A DNA stretch of 38,335 nt from Lentisphaerota bacterium (GCA_015061575.1 SUWF01000028.1:1-38335), one strand, 5' to 3'. Shown: positions 16,503-25,174, counted from the stretch's first letter. The notes: generated from the sequence alone by a model not told the origin. Made by a program: numbers and translations.

Positions 16503-17975
16503 ATGACAAATTTTCTGGCATTTGACCTGGGCGCATCCAGTGGCCGGGCCATATTGGGCACTTTGAGAGACGGCAAGCTGGAACTTAAAGAGCTGCACCG
16601 TTTTGAAAATGGCCACAAACGCATTGATGGCGCATTGTATTGGGATTACCCCACGCTGGTCAATGAGCTCAAAGCCGGGCTTAAAAAAGCGGCGGCAGTG
16701 ACTAAAGATATTGCGGCGATCGGGATCGATACCTGGGGCGTTGACTATGTGCTGTTTGACCGTGACAGTTTGGAAATGGTGCGATTGCCCTATCACTATC
16801 GGGATGAACGCGGCGAGCGGGCTGTTCCGGAAGTTCAGAAGCTGCTCAGCAAGGATGAGCTTTATAAACGTACCGGCATACAGTTTATGGCCTTGAATAC
16901 GATTTATCAGCTGACAGCGCACCGGTTGGAAAATCCATCGGATCTTGAAAATTCCGTGTTTCTGCACATGCCGGATGCTTTGGGTTTTGCTCTGGGCGGC
17001 GATTTTACCACCGAATACACCGATGCTTCGACCGGCAATCTGCTGGATCCGCAGCGGTGCAATTGGGACTGGGAACTGATCGATCTGCTCAAGCTGCCGC
17101 GGGCAATTTTCCCGAAAATCGTCAAGCCTTGCACCTATGGCGGCAAATTGGATAAAGCGTTAGCGGCGGAATGCGGTTTGGACGAAATTCCCATCGTTAA
17201 AGTCGGCTCGCACGATACTGCCAGTGCGGTGGGCGCAGTGCCGGTTCCGGCCGGTCAGGATGCTGCTTACGTCAGCTGCGGCACCTGGGCATTGCTGGGC
17301 TGTGAGCTTGATGAGCCTTGCTGCGATGTAACCAAGCAGACCTTTACCAATGAGGGCGGATTGAACGACAAGATCCGTTATCTTTCCAACATCATGGGCT
17401 GCTGGCTGCTGCAGGAATGCCGGCGGGATTTCAAGGTACGGGGCATGGATGCTTCGTTTGATACTTTGGAAAAAATGGCCGCTTCGGCCAAGCCGTGCGG
17501 ATTTTTGATCAATCCTAATGCCGGAGATTTTGTAGCTCCGGACAAGATGCCGGAACGGATCAAAAATTACTGCATCGCAACCGGACAAGCCGGTGCCGAA
17601 AATATGGATGACGCTGCCGTGCTGCGGGCGGTTTACGATTCGCTGGCCCTCTGCTTTGCCGATAAGCTTGCTGAGTTGGAAAAGGCCACCGGCAAGAGTT
17701 ATAAGGCATTGAATATCATTGGCGGCGGCACGCAGGATGAGCGTTTGATGCAGGAAGCAGCCAGTGCGATCGGCAAACCGGTGATCGCCGGGCCGATCGA
17801 AGCTACTGCCATTGGCAATATTCTGGCGCAGGCGATCACCGTCGGAGCGGTCAAAGATTGGGCCGAAGCCCGCAACGTGGTTCGCAACAGTTTTCCGGTC
17901 AATACTTACAACGTTGAACCGGCCATGCAGCAGCTTTTTGCTGAAGCAATGACCAAATTCAAAACATTGCCGTAA
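16503..17975 (+). CDS. rhaB: Rhamnulokinase (FGGY family)
   Basis: RhaB phosphorylates L-rhamnulose with ATP to give rhamnulose-1-phosphate, the aldolase substrate. The 490-residue protein has the ASKHA fold. The N-terminal phosphate loop is FDLGASSGRAILG, then 'LYWDYPTLVNELKAGL' and the GIDTWGVDYVL block with the likely catalytic Asp. The C-terminal half has VGSHDTASAVGAVP, SCGTWALLG and the GGGTQDERLMQEAASAIGKPV adenine-site region (about 400-420). AAAGGAAATG precedes the ATG. It closes the operon, followed by a strong terminator. Confidence 0.94.
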   Translation: MTNFLAFDLGASSGRAILGTLRDGKLELKELHRFENGHKRIDGALYWDYPTLVNELKAGLKKAAAVTKDIAAIGIDTWGVDYVLFDRDSLEMVRLPYHYRDERGERAVPEVQKLLSKDELYKRTGIQFMALNTIYQLTAHRLENPSDLENSVFLHMPDALGFALGGDFTTEYTDASTGNLLDPQRCNWDWELIDLLKLPRAIFPKIVKPCTYGGKLDKALAAECGLDEIPIVKVGSHDTASAVGAVPVPAGQDAAYVSCGTWALLGCELDEPCCDVTKQTFTNEGGLNDKIRYLSNIMGCWLLQECRRDFKVRGMDASFDTLEKMAASAKPCGFLINPNAGDFVAPDKMPERIKNYCIATGQAGAENMDDAAVLRAVYDSLALCFADKLAELEKATGKSYKALNIIGGGTQDERLMQEAASAIGKPVIAGPIEATAIGNILAQAITVGAVKDWAEARNVVRNSFPVNTYNVEPAMQQLFAEAMTKFKTLP

Positions 17976-17995
17976 CTGTTATCGTTTGAGAAAAT

Positions 17996-18039
17996 AAAAA
18001 AGCGGCAGTTGCAAATTTTTGCAACTGCCGCATTTTTTA
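17996..18039. terminator. Bidirectional terminator between rhaB and gdh
   Basis: GCGGCAGTTGCAA (18002-18014) and TTGCAACTGCCGC (18019-18031) form a perfect 13-bp stem with a 4-nt loop. An A-tract precedes it and a T-tract follows, so it can stop both the rha operon and the convergent dehydrogenase gene. Confidence 0.93.
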
Positions 18040-18051
18040 TTCAGCTTATCG

Positions 18052-20511
18052 TCAGATGCTGGCTATAGTCTGGGCTATTTCTGCCTGCAGCGAGCCATTT
18101 TGTTTGTAGACGATCCGGGTAGCCAGTTCCACCGAGGCAATGACGACCCGGTATTCGGCCGGCAGCCGGTTGAGCCGGTCGGCGTATTTGCTGGCCAGAG
18201 TCTTGGGCAAATGCGCCAGAATGATCTCGTCTTTGAGTTCTTCCGGATAGATGGAAAAATATTCGGCGATCGCCCGGTTCTTCTGATTGATCGTTCCACT
18301 CAGCTCTTCAGTCAAATCGGTGAGGTATTTGCCGGTTGCTTTGTGCATGGCAAAGAGCCATTCTGCTTCGCCGCGGGCCAGATTGGCCAGCTTAGCCAGC
18401 ACTTCCTGCACGATCTGGGCTTTTTCCTGCTGGAATTCTTCCGGATCAAGCAGCAATCCGGAGAGAATTTCGTAGCTGGAGGTGATCACTCCGCATTTGT
18501 TGGCGGAGGCGTCTTTGACGATCGGAATACCGGCATCCTGCAATTTGATGCGGGCTTCGGGAGTGATAAAGCTGTTGCCGCCTTCCACGATCGCCCGGCT
18601 GGAGGGTTTGCCGTTGGGTATATATTCCTGATAGTTGTTGATGTTCAGTGTGGAGGGACGCCCGCCGCACGGCATGAATATATCAGCATAATTGTAGAGG
18701 TTGTTCTGGAAAATGCTCATATATTCGTTGCGGTCAACCATGCGTTCCGAAATTTTGCCGTTGCTGCATTCGACCAGCCGGTAACGGTTGTCAACGCTTT
18801 GGCTGAAAAGCATATAAGCGCCGTTACCCTGCAGTTTGGCCGGATCAAAGCTGTCCAGATTAGCCTTAAGAACCAACTTGGCCAACTCTTCACGGTCGAT
18901 ACCATTGGGGTCATAAATTACTGCCGGACCATCAGTAATGGCCACGATTTTAAGCTGGGGATGTACAAATGAGCCGTCCGGTTTTTTAGCCAGCAGAAGT
19001 TTCATCATGTTGCCGGCCACGTCGCCGCCGGGGCCGCCGGCGATCTTGACGCTGAACGCAGATTCCGGCTCAATCGCCAATTCTTTAAGCGTGCGCAGGA
19101 AATACTGATAAACCCCAAAACTGGTCACTCCGTATTCTTTGTGATTGATCCCGCTGTCAGGCTTGCCGGAAATCAAACCGGCTTTGAGAGTGTAACCGAC
19201 CCGGGCGGCATAATCACCCATCCAGACGATCATATCGTCAAACATATTTTCGTCCGGACCGATTTCGATGATTTCCTTTTTGGTCAGATAATCAACGATG
19301 GCCGGATCTTTAAGCGATCCGTTATCGTTGTAATTGATCAGCGATACAAACGCTTCGCACACCGCCCGCTGGGCAGTCCACAGCGTCGGTTTGAATTCAG
19401 CTTCCGGTTCCATGTTCAGCAGCATGATCATCTTGGAGCCGCCTTCATAGATATCTTTATTTTTCAGATTCTGGGTGTGTGCCAGCACAAAACCTTCCCG
19501 GAAAATTTCATCGTTGGCTGCATCGTAGAGCGCCATTGCATCCAGCGGATTGCTGTTGCGCTTGGGTACCACTGTGCGCCAGCCGCCGCGGGCGATTTCG
19601 GCAAAACGGATCTGGAAGCCGATGGCGTTTTCCCGGTAGAAGAAAAACACCCCATAGGGCCGGTCGGACGGAAACGCCTGATTGTAAGCTGGATTGAGCG
19701 AATTGTAAAAATCCATAAAACGGGGGCTGAAGCGGAATGCCAGCGCCGCTTTATCCAAACTGTAAAAGTTGGTCTTGCGGATGATCAAAAAGAAATTATT
19801 CACCGCTTTGAGGATATTTTTGGCGATAACGTCATTGTAATAAACACCGCTGTTGAGCGTATCTATATCGTTGGCGATCTCCGCTTGCAGCGCCTGCAAT
19901 TTGCCCGTTTTTGGGGTTCCCGGGGCAAAGTCAGCGCTGAACGCATCCAGCAGTTTGCGCAATACCGGGCCGTTCAAAGCCATGTAGCGGTAGATATCGC
20001 TGCGGTTGTAAGCGCTGCGGTCGATGAAGGAAAACTGCGAGTGCAGAAACTCCGCCGCTGCCCGCAGCAAGTTGGCTTCGCTCATCGAAACGATCCCCGG
20101 CTTGACCAGATATTGGGCAAAAACATCATCGTTGCCGCTCCAGAAAAGCAGCCGCATATCTTCGGCGATTTCCGGCAGGCCCTGGGCATCGCCAAAAGTA
20201 AACTGTCCGATCCAGACTGGTTTGCCGTCAAAAGCTTTCGGATCATCCTGCTGGGTAAGCTGAACAAATGGTTCGATGCGGGGGGACAGATTTTTATCCG
20301 CAAAATAGCGGGTGAGTTTTTGCGTGTAATCAAGCAAACTCAGAAAACTGGGTACCGCCAGAGTGATTGCTGACCCTTCAATTTCAGCAAACGGATAATC
20401 GTGTTGTTGGGCCTTCCGGGCCAGATCCAGCAATTTTTCCGGCAGCGGATTGCCAAACTTGCTGCCAGCCGCTGCTGTTACACGGCTCAATAATTGATAA
20501 TCGTTACACAT
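18052..20511 (-). CDS. Large NAD-type glutamate (Glu/Leu/Phe/Val) dehydrogenase
   Basis: An 819-residue enzyme predicted to interconvert glutamate and 2-oxoglutarate plus ammonia. The catalytic half resembles the large NAD-GDH classes: GFQIRFAEIARGGWR (near residue 300), LKNKDIYEGGSKMIML with the likely catalytic Lys near 358, EIGPDENMFDDMI, GDYAARVGYTLKAGLISGK, KIAGGPGGDVAGNMM (nucleotide site), and FMPCGGRPSTLN. The N-terminal ~280 residues match no domain I can name. It is shorter than the 115-kDa and 180-kDa types (over 1,000 residues) and longer than the 450-residue hexameric enzymes. AAGGAG precedes the ATG. It is transcribed alone, divergently from the sugar isomerase gene. Confidence 0.82.
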   Translation of the reverse strand: MCNDYQLLSRVTAAAGSKFGNPLPEKLLDLARKAQQHDYPFAEIEGSAITLAVPSFLSLLDYTQKLTRYFADKNLSPRIEPFVQLTQQDDPKAFDGKPVWIGQFTFGDAQGLPEIAEDMRLLFWSGNDDVFAQYLVKPGIVSMSEANLLRAAAEFLHSQFSFIDRSAYNRSDIYRYMALNGPVLRKLLDAFSADFAPGTPKTGKLQALQAEIANDIDTLNSGVYYNDVIAKNILKAVNNFFLIIRKTNFYSLDKAALAFRFSPRFMDFYNSLNPAYNQAFPSDRPYGVFFFYRENAIGFQIRFAEIARGGWRTVVPKRNSNPLDAMALYDAANDEIFREGFVLAHTQNLKNKDIYEGGSKMIMLLNMEPEAEFKPTLWTAQRAVCEAFVSLINYNDNGSLKDPAIVDYLTKKEIIEIGPDENMFDDMIVWMGDYAARVGYTLKAGLISGKPDSGINHKEYGVTSFGVYQYFLRTLKELAIEPESAFSVKIAGGPGGDVAGNMMKLLLAKKPDGSFVHPQLKIVAITDGPAVIYDPNGIDREELAKLVLKANLDSFDPAKLQGNGAYMLFSQSVDNRYRLVECSNGKISERMVDRNEYMSIFQNNLYNYADIFMPCGGRPSTLNINNYQEYIPNGKPSSRAIVEGGNSFITPEARIKLQDAGIPIVKDASANKCGVITSSYEILSGLLLDPEEFQQEKAQIVQEVLAKLANLARGEAEWLFAMHKATGKYLTDLTEELSGTINQKNRAIAEYFSIYPEELKDEIILAHLPKTLASKYADRLNRLPAEYRVVIASVELATRIVYKQNGSLQAEIAQTIASI

Positions 20512-20625
20512 GTTTTTATAACTCCTTGATTGTGTCCTGAAAAAATCAGTCTATAAAATAATTTTTTTTCGGAAAAATGCAAGTGAATTTTTCAAAAAAA
20601 ATGCAAATTATCTTGCTGTATCAGT

Positions 20626-20641
20626 TCAGCAAATTTGCTGA
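20626..20641. promoter_or_regulatory. Candidate operator: 16-bp perfect palindrome
   Basis: TCAGCAAATTTGCTGA is fully symmetric. It lies about 115 bp upstream of the dehydrogenase start and 290 bp from the isomerase start, a natural position for a regulator of the divergent pair. Confidence 0.5.
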
Positions 20642-20846
20642 CGCATGTAGTATGAAAATTCAGCAACCTTCAGCTGTTGATTCAGTTGGTGATTCAGCTG
20701 TTTTTTCCGGCAATAAAACTGTATTTGCCGATAGCGCAGAAAGGTTATTTTTTATGTTAAAACAATCAGTTGCTAACAGAAAATACCAATATGTAAAAAA
20801 ATGCCGTATTGCCGGGTAAAAAACAGTAAGTTTTTCTCTATAAAAT

Positions 20847-20874
20847 TTGGAAAAAAACAAAAACGGTATATATT
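20847..20874 (+). promoter_or_regulatory. Promoter for the sugar isomerase gene
   Basis: TTGGAA (20847-20852) and TATATT (20869-20874) are separated by 16 bases, about 60 bases before the ATG. The -10 box lies within GGTATATATTACC, a short inverted repeat. Confidence 0.5.
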
Positions 20875-20932
20875 ACCTTGTATCATTCGTTAAGAATATG
20901 TCTTTAAACAGAAGTAAAGAGGTGGTGTTAAA

Positions 20933-21742
20933 ATGAAAATGGGTATTACGGTGTACGGTGCCCACCTTATGGTGCCGGAAGAAGGTCGTACTGTAGCTAA
21001 GATCATCCGTCAGGCTGCCAATGTCGGTTTCGATGGTATTGATTTGGGCTATTACTGGGGCGAAGATAAGGCTGCTGAATTTGCGGAAGCCAGAAAAGTG
21101 GCTGATGGTGAAGGCATTGCTATTGCCAACTACATTGTCGGAAATAATTTCGGCAATGCGGCAATGGAAACCAAAGAAGCTTTTGACGCCGAAATCGCCA
21201 AGGTCAAGACAGCTATCGAAGAAGCGGCCTATTTCAACTGCCGCACGCTGCGGGTCTTTGGCGGCGGCTATAAGCAGTCCTGGGAAGACGTCAGCCCCAA
21301 GATCCTCGAGGGGTTGGCTGCTTGTGTGGAAACTGCCGAAAAGAACAACGTGGTCATGGCGTTGGAAGATCATGGCGGCAACTGTAAAAACTCCAGCGAA
21401 CAGCTTTTTTACATCAGCCAGATCGATTCTCCGTTCCTGCGGGCGACTGCTGATATCGGCAATTTCTGGCTGCCCGGCGGCGAACTGCCGCTGGGCGGTG
21501 TGAGTGCGGTTGCAGAATATGTGGCCATGGTGCATGTTAAGGACTATGTTTTTGTCAATAATACCCCGGTGGCCTGTCCGGTGGGTGAAGGTGTCATAGA
21601 CTTCAAGAGCTGCTTCAGGGCGCTCAAAGATGTCAATTACGAAGGCTGGCTCTCGCTGGAATATGAATGCAGTATCGGCAATCCCAAGCAGGGTATCAGT
21701 ACCAGTTTGAGCAATATGCGCAAGTTCGATGCCTGCTGCTGA
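20933..21742 (+). CDS. Sugar phosphate isomerase/epimerase (TIM barrel, AP endonuclease 2 family)
   Basis: A 269-residue xylose-isomerase-like TIM-barrel protein. Successive barrel strands are recognisable: 'MGITVYGAH' (1-10), 'VGFDGIDLGYY' (about 28-38), 'GIAIANYIVG', 'NCRTLRVFGGG' (about 101-111), 'NNVVMALEDHGG' with the Glu/Asp/His metal set (about 139-150), 'LRATADIGNF', 'VAMVHVKDY' (about 200-208) and 'YEGWLSLEYEC' near the end. Enzymes of this family isomerise or epimerise sugars or inositol derivatives; the substrate cannot be read from the sequence. An AGAGGTGG site precedes the ATG. It is monocistronic, closed by a terminator at 21765-21800. Confidence 0.85.
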   Translation: MKMGITVYGAHLMVPEEGRTVAKIIRQAANVGFDGIDLGYYWGEDKAAEFAEARKVADGEGIAIANYIVGNNFGNAAMETKEAFDAEIAKVKTAIEEAAYFNCRTLRVFGGGYKQSWEDVSPKILEGLAACVETAEKNNVVMALEDHGGNCKNSSEQLFYISQIDSPFLRATADIGNFWLPGGELPLGGVSAVAEYVAMVHVKDYVFVNNTPVACPVGEGVIDFKSCFRALKDVNYEGWLSLEYECSIGNPKQGISTSLSNMRKFDACC

Positions 21743-22066
21743 ACAGATTTTTTCTGAAACGATCAAACCGGAGGTGTTAATTACATGCTCCGGTTTTTTT
21801 ATAATGTTAATAAATTACTGTATTTTTTTCTCTCTCTTGGTTTGATTTACTTAAAAAACTTAATAAAAGTTAAAAAAATCAGAAAAAATACTATAAGATT
21901 GTGGCAATAGACGATAAACAGGGTTATATTTAGTGGTGATTTCCAAGCTTAAGAAATTAAAGTTTTTGCAGAATAGGTGTTTCAGCTGAATACATGCTGC
22001 GTTTTGTGGCTGTACTAACTTGATTTCACTGAAAAAATGTCAACTCGTTAAATCGGGAGCAAGTAA
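21743..22066. other. Intergenic region before the HTH gene
   Basis: A 324-bp AT-rich stretch. It starts with the terminator at 21765-21800. The remainder has several A-tracts but no coding region and no clear promoter. A GGGAG ribosome site lies at 22055-22059. Confidence 0.5.
21765..21800 (+). terminator. Terminator after the sugar isomerase gene
   Basis: AACCGGAG (21766-21773) pairs with CTCCGGTT (21788-21795) around a 14-nt loop, followed by a run of seven T. Confidence 0.88.
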
Positions 22067-23041
22067 GTGAGCATTGATCTGAGTTTGAAAAAATTTTTGG
22101 GCGATCAACTTAAACAGCATATGAAAAATAGCAAAGTCAGACAGTTGACTATTGCCAAGGCTATGGGGGTTACTCCGTCAGCGGTATCGCAGATGCTTTC
22201 CGGAAAAATGACACCGAGTATGGCTCAGCTGAATACCTTTTTGGAAGTGCTTAAGCTTGATCCGGCTACAGGAGGCAAACTGCGCGAATGTCTGGCCAAG
22301 CTCCGCTCCGGGGATACGGTTTTGCGCTCGCCGTTGAATGAGTTCATTTTCAGTCAGCGCACTGAACGGTGTTTGTCGCTTGACCAGCTGGCATTTATGA
22401 CCGGTATTCCGGTGGAAAATCTCAGTGATTTGGAAAATCGCTTTGAAGCCGTTCCCTCTCCGCATGAAGCCACCCGGCTGGCGGCAGTGTTTAATTGTGC
22501 GCCCAGCGATATTTGGAGTGTTTCGCCGGATGCGCCGGCTGCTTTCCCCGGGCAGGTCGTGTTTAACGATCCCTGCGGCAGACCGGAGATTGCAGGCGCA
22601 CAGCCCAAGTCGCCGGTGATTAATTTTGCCGATCTGGCCAAGTTTGACAGCAAGGTGGATAATTTGATGAGTTTTGCCTGGCGTCATATGATCGATATGG
22701 AGTCCAGTTATGTGCAGGGGACTGTGTATGTGATTGCTTCCGGGGAAGAGGTCGGATGGTCTAATTTATATTCGGTCAAAATGCAGATCGCTGATTATCC
22801 GGCCTGGTTGCCGGGTATGATCGTTATGGCGTTTTGGGACGACAAGATGGCATTGGCCCGGACTGAACGTACTGAAAATGTGGTTGTTCCGCTGGGCAGC
22901 GATGAAGAAGTTACCTGTCAGTGGTATTGGACGGTCGGCGGTCTGCAGTTGATGTCCGGAGTGTTTGAACAGCCGGAACATTTTGTCCGTAAGATCCAGA
23001 TCCCGCAGCTTCTGTTCGGCAAGCGTACTCCTAATGAGTGA
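22067..23041 (+). CDS. XRE-family HTH protein with two HTH-like segments
   Basis: A 324-residue probable transcription regulator. Residues ~15-65 form a Cro/CI-type helix-turn-helix (QLTIAKAMGVTPSAVSQMLSG). Residues ~100-145 look like a second one (CLSLDQLAFMTGIPVENLSDLE). The remainder (about 185-320) is not recognised; it has a beta-rich appearance ending in 'EEVTCQWYWTVGGLQLM' and might be a ligand or S24-like domain, though no Ser/Lys autoprotease pair is evident. The start is GTG at 22067, supported by GGGAG eight bases upstream; the nearby ATG at 22038 runs into a stop after three codons. It begins a run of close plus-strand genes, with a 21-bp gap to the next. Confidence 0.75.
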   Translation: MSIDLSLKKFLGDQLKQHMKNSKVRQLTIAKAMGVTPSAVSQMLSGKMTPSMAQLNTFLEVLKLDPATGGKLRECLAKLRSGDTVLRSPLNEFIFSQRTERCLSLDQLAFMTGIPVENLSDLENRFEAVPSPHEATRLAAVFNCAPSDIWSVSPDAPAAFPGQVVFNDPCGRPEIAGAQPKSPVINFADLAKFDSKVDNLMSFAWRHMIDMESSYVQGTVYVIASGEEVGWSNLYSVKMQIADYPAWLPGMIVMAFWDDKMALARTERTENVVVPLGSDEEVTCQWYWTVGGLQLMSGVFEQPEHFVRKIQIPQLLFGKRTPNE

Positions 23042-23062
23042 TAACAGCAATGGAAATTGGTT

Positions 23063-23497
23063 ATGAGTGAACTGAAAGATAATTTAGATGGTGCCCTGAA
23101 CAACGATGTGCAGACAGTTGAAGAAAAGAGTAAATTCGGCTGTGCGGCTTATCTGGGGCTGCTGCTGCTGCTGGCGGCGGTTTTGAGTGTGGTGTTTTTT
23201 CTGTTGATAAAGCCGATGCTGGAAGACCGGGGCGTGGATCTGGACAGCCATTGGTCGGATTTAAGTCAGCGGACTTCCGCAGCAGTGAATGCATTTAAAA
23301 GCGGCGGAGAAACAATTGCTGACAATGCCGGCGAAAAGCTGGATGACGCCGCCGGAAAAGTCCGGGATGCTGCAGAAAAAGCTGAAGAGGTCAGCGAAAA
23401 TGTAGCTCAAAAGACCGCACCGGTCAAGGAAAAAGTTGCCGAAAAAGTCGAGCCGGTCAAAGAAAAGATCGAAGAAAAAGTTGAATCTTGGTATTGA
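23063..23497 (+). CDS. Small single-pass membrane protein with charged helical repeats
   Basis: A 144-residue protein of unknown function. A short acidic N-terminus precedes one hydrophobic helix (about 25-50, YLGLLLLLAAVLSVVFFLLI). The C-terminal half is a long amphipathic helix of Ala/Glu/Lys/Val units such as 'EKAEEVSENV', 'APVKEKVAEKV', 'EPVKEKIEEKV', reminiscent of apolipoprotein or LEA-type repeats and likely coiled. The ATG at 23063 is chosen over a TTG two codons earlier. It sits between the HTH gene and uppP with gaps of 21 and 23 bp, so probably in the same transcript, and might act in the envelope. Confidence 0.72.
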   Translation: MSELKDNLDGALNNDVQTVEEKSKFGCAAYLGLLLLLAAVLSVVFFLLIKPMLEDRGVDLDSHWSDLSQRTSAAVNAFKSGGETIADNAGEKLDDAAGKVRDAAEKAEEVSENVAQKTAPVKEKVAEKVEPVKEKIEEKVESWY

Positions 23498-23520
23498 AAT
23501 AATAAAAAAGGATCAGTTTT

Positions 23521-24351
23521 ATGCAGTTGTTTTTTTTAGTTGTGGTTATGGCCATAGCGCAGGGTATTGCGGAATTTCTGCCCATAAGTTCTTCCGGACA
23601 TCTGTTGGTGCTGGGAAATTGGTTCGGCTTTGATGCCGAGTCAAATATGTTTCTTAATGTAATACTTCATGCCGGAACATTGGCAGCTATATTGGTGTTC
23701 TATTTCAAAAGATTGCTCAGCATAATTGTGGAACCGGCCCGGCGGCGGTTGATTGCGCTGGTGATCGTTGGGTCTATTCCGGCGGGGATCATCGGCGTGG
23801 GGTTGAAGGCCAGCGGTTTGGATGAGGTTATTTTTTCCAGTCCGTGGGTGGCTGCTGCCGGGTTTGTGGTAACAGCAACGATGCTTTTGCTGGTTTTCGG
23901 CAAGCCGTGGCAGAAAGCGGCAGCCGGTGATTCTCCGGATGCGGTTGCTGTTGAAAATATGAGCTTTAAGCAGGCTCTGCTGGTCGGTATTGCGCAAGGT
24001 TTGGCGATCACGCCGGGGATTTCCCGCTCCGGCAGTACCATCAGTGTGGGAGTGTTGAGCAAATTACGCAAGGCTGATGCTGCGGAATTTTCGTTCTTGC
24101 TGGCTATCCCGGCGATCGGCGGCGCTGCGCTGTTGGAGTTTCTGGCCGTATTCAAAGGCGAAAGTATGGCATACAGCGGCACCATGTGGGCCGTTTTTGC
24201 TTTGGGTTTTGCCGTGTCGGCGGTGGTCGGATATGCCGCTTTGGCAGGTTTGATTGCTATGTTGCGACGGGGTAAGCTGGGGTGGTTTGCCATTTATTTG
24301 TATGTGGCAGCAGCGATCGTGGCGGGTGTGGAGATTTACAAAACTTTTTAA
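23521..24351 (+). CDS. uppP: Undecaprenyl-diphosphate phosphatase
   Basis: UppP (BacA) dephosphorylates undecaprenyl diphosphate to recycle the lipid carrier for peptidoglycan and other envelope glycans, and its loss sensitises cells to bacitracin. The 276-residue protein has eight or so hydrophobic segments and both signatures: the Glu-rich motif QGIAEFLPISSSGHL (residues ~14-28) and PGISRSGSTIS (about 165-175) with the catalytic Arg. An AAGGATC site precedes the ATG. ProC follows after 16 bp, and the small membrane protein precedes it. Confidence 0.95.
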   Translation: MQLFFLVVVMAIAQGIAEFLPISSSGHLLVLGNWFGFDAESNMFLNVILHAGTLAAILVFYFKRLLSIIVEPARRRLIALVIVGSIPAGIIGVGLKASGLDEVIFSSPWVAAAGFVVTATMLLLVFGKPWQKAAAGDSPDAVAVENMSFKQALLVGIAQGLAITPGISRSGSTISVGVLSKLRKADAAEFSFLLAIPAIGGAALLEFLAVFKGESMAYSGTMWAVFALGFAVSAVVGYAALAGLIAMLRRGKLGWFAIYLYVAAAIVAGVEIYKTF

Positions 24352-24367
24352 CGTGCAGAGTGTTAGA

Positions 24368-25174
24368 ATGAGTGATAATGTCAAAATCGGATTTTTAGGG
24401 GCCGGCCGGATGGCCACTGCTATTGCCGGCGGAATGCTCAAAGCCAAGTTTGATTGCAACAGTGTTGCCGCTTATGATTGTTCGGCGGCAGCGGCAGAAG
24501 CTTTTGAAAAGTTTACCGGTGTAAAATGCGCCGCCGATCCGGTGGTCATGATGCAGAATTGCAGCGTAATATTGCTGGCGGTCAAACCGCAGTTTCTGGC
24601 GGAGGCGCTGCTGCCGCTGAACGGTATGCTGAAAGATAAATTGGTTATTTCGATTGCGGCTGGAGTCAACTTGAGCCGGTTGGGTGCGTTGACTGGTGCC
24701 TCCCGCATTGTGCGGGTCATGCCCAATACCCCGGCGCTGGTAGGCGAGGGCTGCGGAGCTTATGCGCTTACTCCGTCGGCTACGAATGAAGATAAGCTTT
24801 TGGTGCAGGATATATTGGAATCGATCGGCTGTTTTTATGAATTGCCGGAAAAACAATTGGATGCGGTAACTGCACTTTCCGGCTGCGGCCCGGCTTATGT
24901 TTATGAACTTATTCAGGCGATGGCGGATGGCGGGGTGACTTTAGGTTTGCCCAGAGCGCTGGCACAAAAATTGGCGGCGGCTACGGTTAAAGGGGCTGCA
25001 GCGATGGTTTTGAACAGCAATGAGCATCCCATAGAATTGCGTGATCAGGTTTGTTCGCCCGGCGGCGCAACCATTTGTGCGGTCAATGTGCTGGCAGCTG
25101 AAAAATTTACCCATGCAGTAGTTGCTGCTGAGCTGGCAGCGTATGAACGTTCGGTGGAATTGGGTAAAAATTGA
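24368..25174 (+). CDS. proC: Pyrroline-5-carboxylate reductase
   Basis: ProC reduces 1-pyrroline-5-carboxylate to L-proline with NAD(P)H in the cytoplasm. The 268-residue protein has the nucleotide motif FLGAGRMATAI (residues ~8-18), 'ILLAVKPQFL' (about 70), 'SRIVRVMPNTPALVGEG' (about 115-130), and the C-terminal signature 'TALSGCGPAYVYEL ... DQVCSPGGATICAV'. The ATG at 24368 is chosen because it directly precedes the first strand; an upstream frame extends into uppP. No strong ribosome site is visible. Confidence 0.95.
   Translation: MSDNVKIGFLGAGRMATAIAGGMLKAKFDCNSVAAYDCSAAAAEAFEKFTGVKCAADPVVMMQNCSVILLAVKPQFLAEALLPLNGMLKDKLVISIAAGVNLSRLGALTGASRIVRVMPNTPALVGEGCGAYALTPSATNEDKLLVQDILESIGCFYELPEKQLDAVTALSGCGPAYVYELIQAMADGGVTLGLPRALAQKLAAATVKGAAAMVLNSNEHPIELRDQVCSPGGATICAVNVLAAEKFTHAVVAAELAAYERSVELGKN

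Larger units (their letters stand above)
20512..20932. other. Divergent intergenic region
   Basis: This 421-bp AT-rich gap separates the GDH-like and sugar isomerase genes. It holds a perfect 16-bp palindrome (20626-20641), two copies of GATTCAG followed by G/C-TTG-like bases (20679-20702), a promoter at 20847-20874 and an AGAGGTGG ribosome site before 20933. An 80-codon frame at 20577-20819 has no family resemblance and no ribosome site, and I do not call it a gene. Confidence 0.6.

Noticed and set aside
15360-16967. A 535-codon minus-strand open frame opposite the PHP and rhaB genes
   Set aside because: The product is rich in Gln, His, Arg and Ile without any domain, and it spans two real genes. 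It is a shadow of their codon bias.
19141-20373. A 410-codon plus-strand open frame opposite the glutamate dehydrogenase gene
   Set aside because: No family features, no ribosome site, and the opposite strand encodes clear dehydrogenase motifs.
20577-20819. An 80-codon plus-strand frame in the divergent intergenic region
   Set aside because: No ribosome site or known family, and the region contains operator-like repeats, which fits regulation better.
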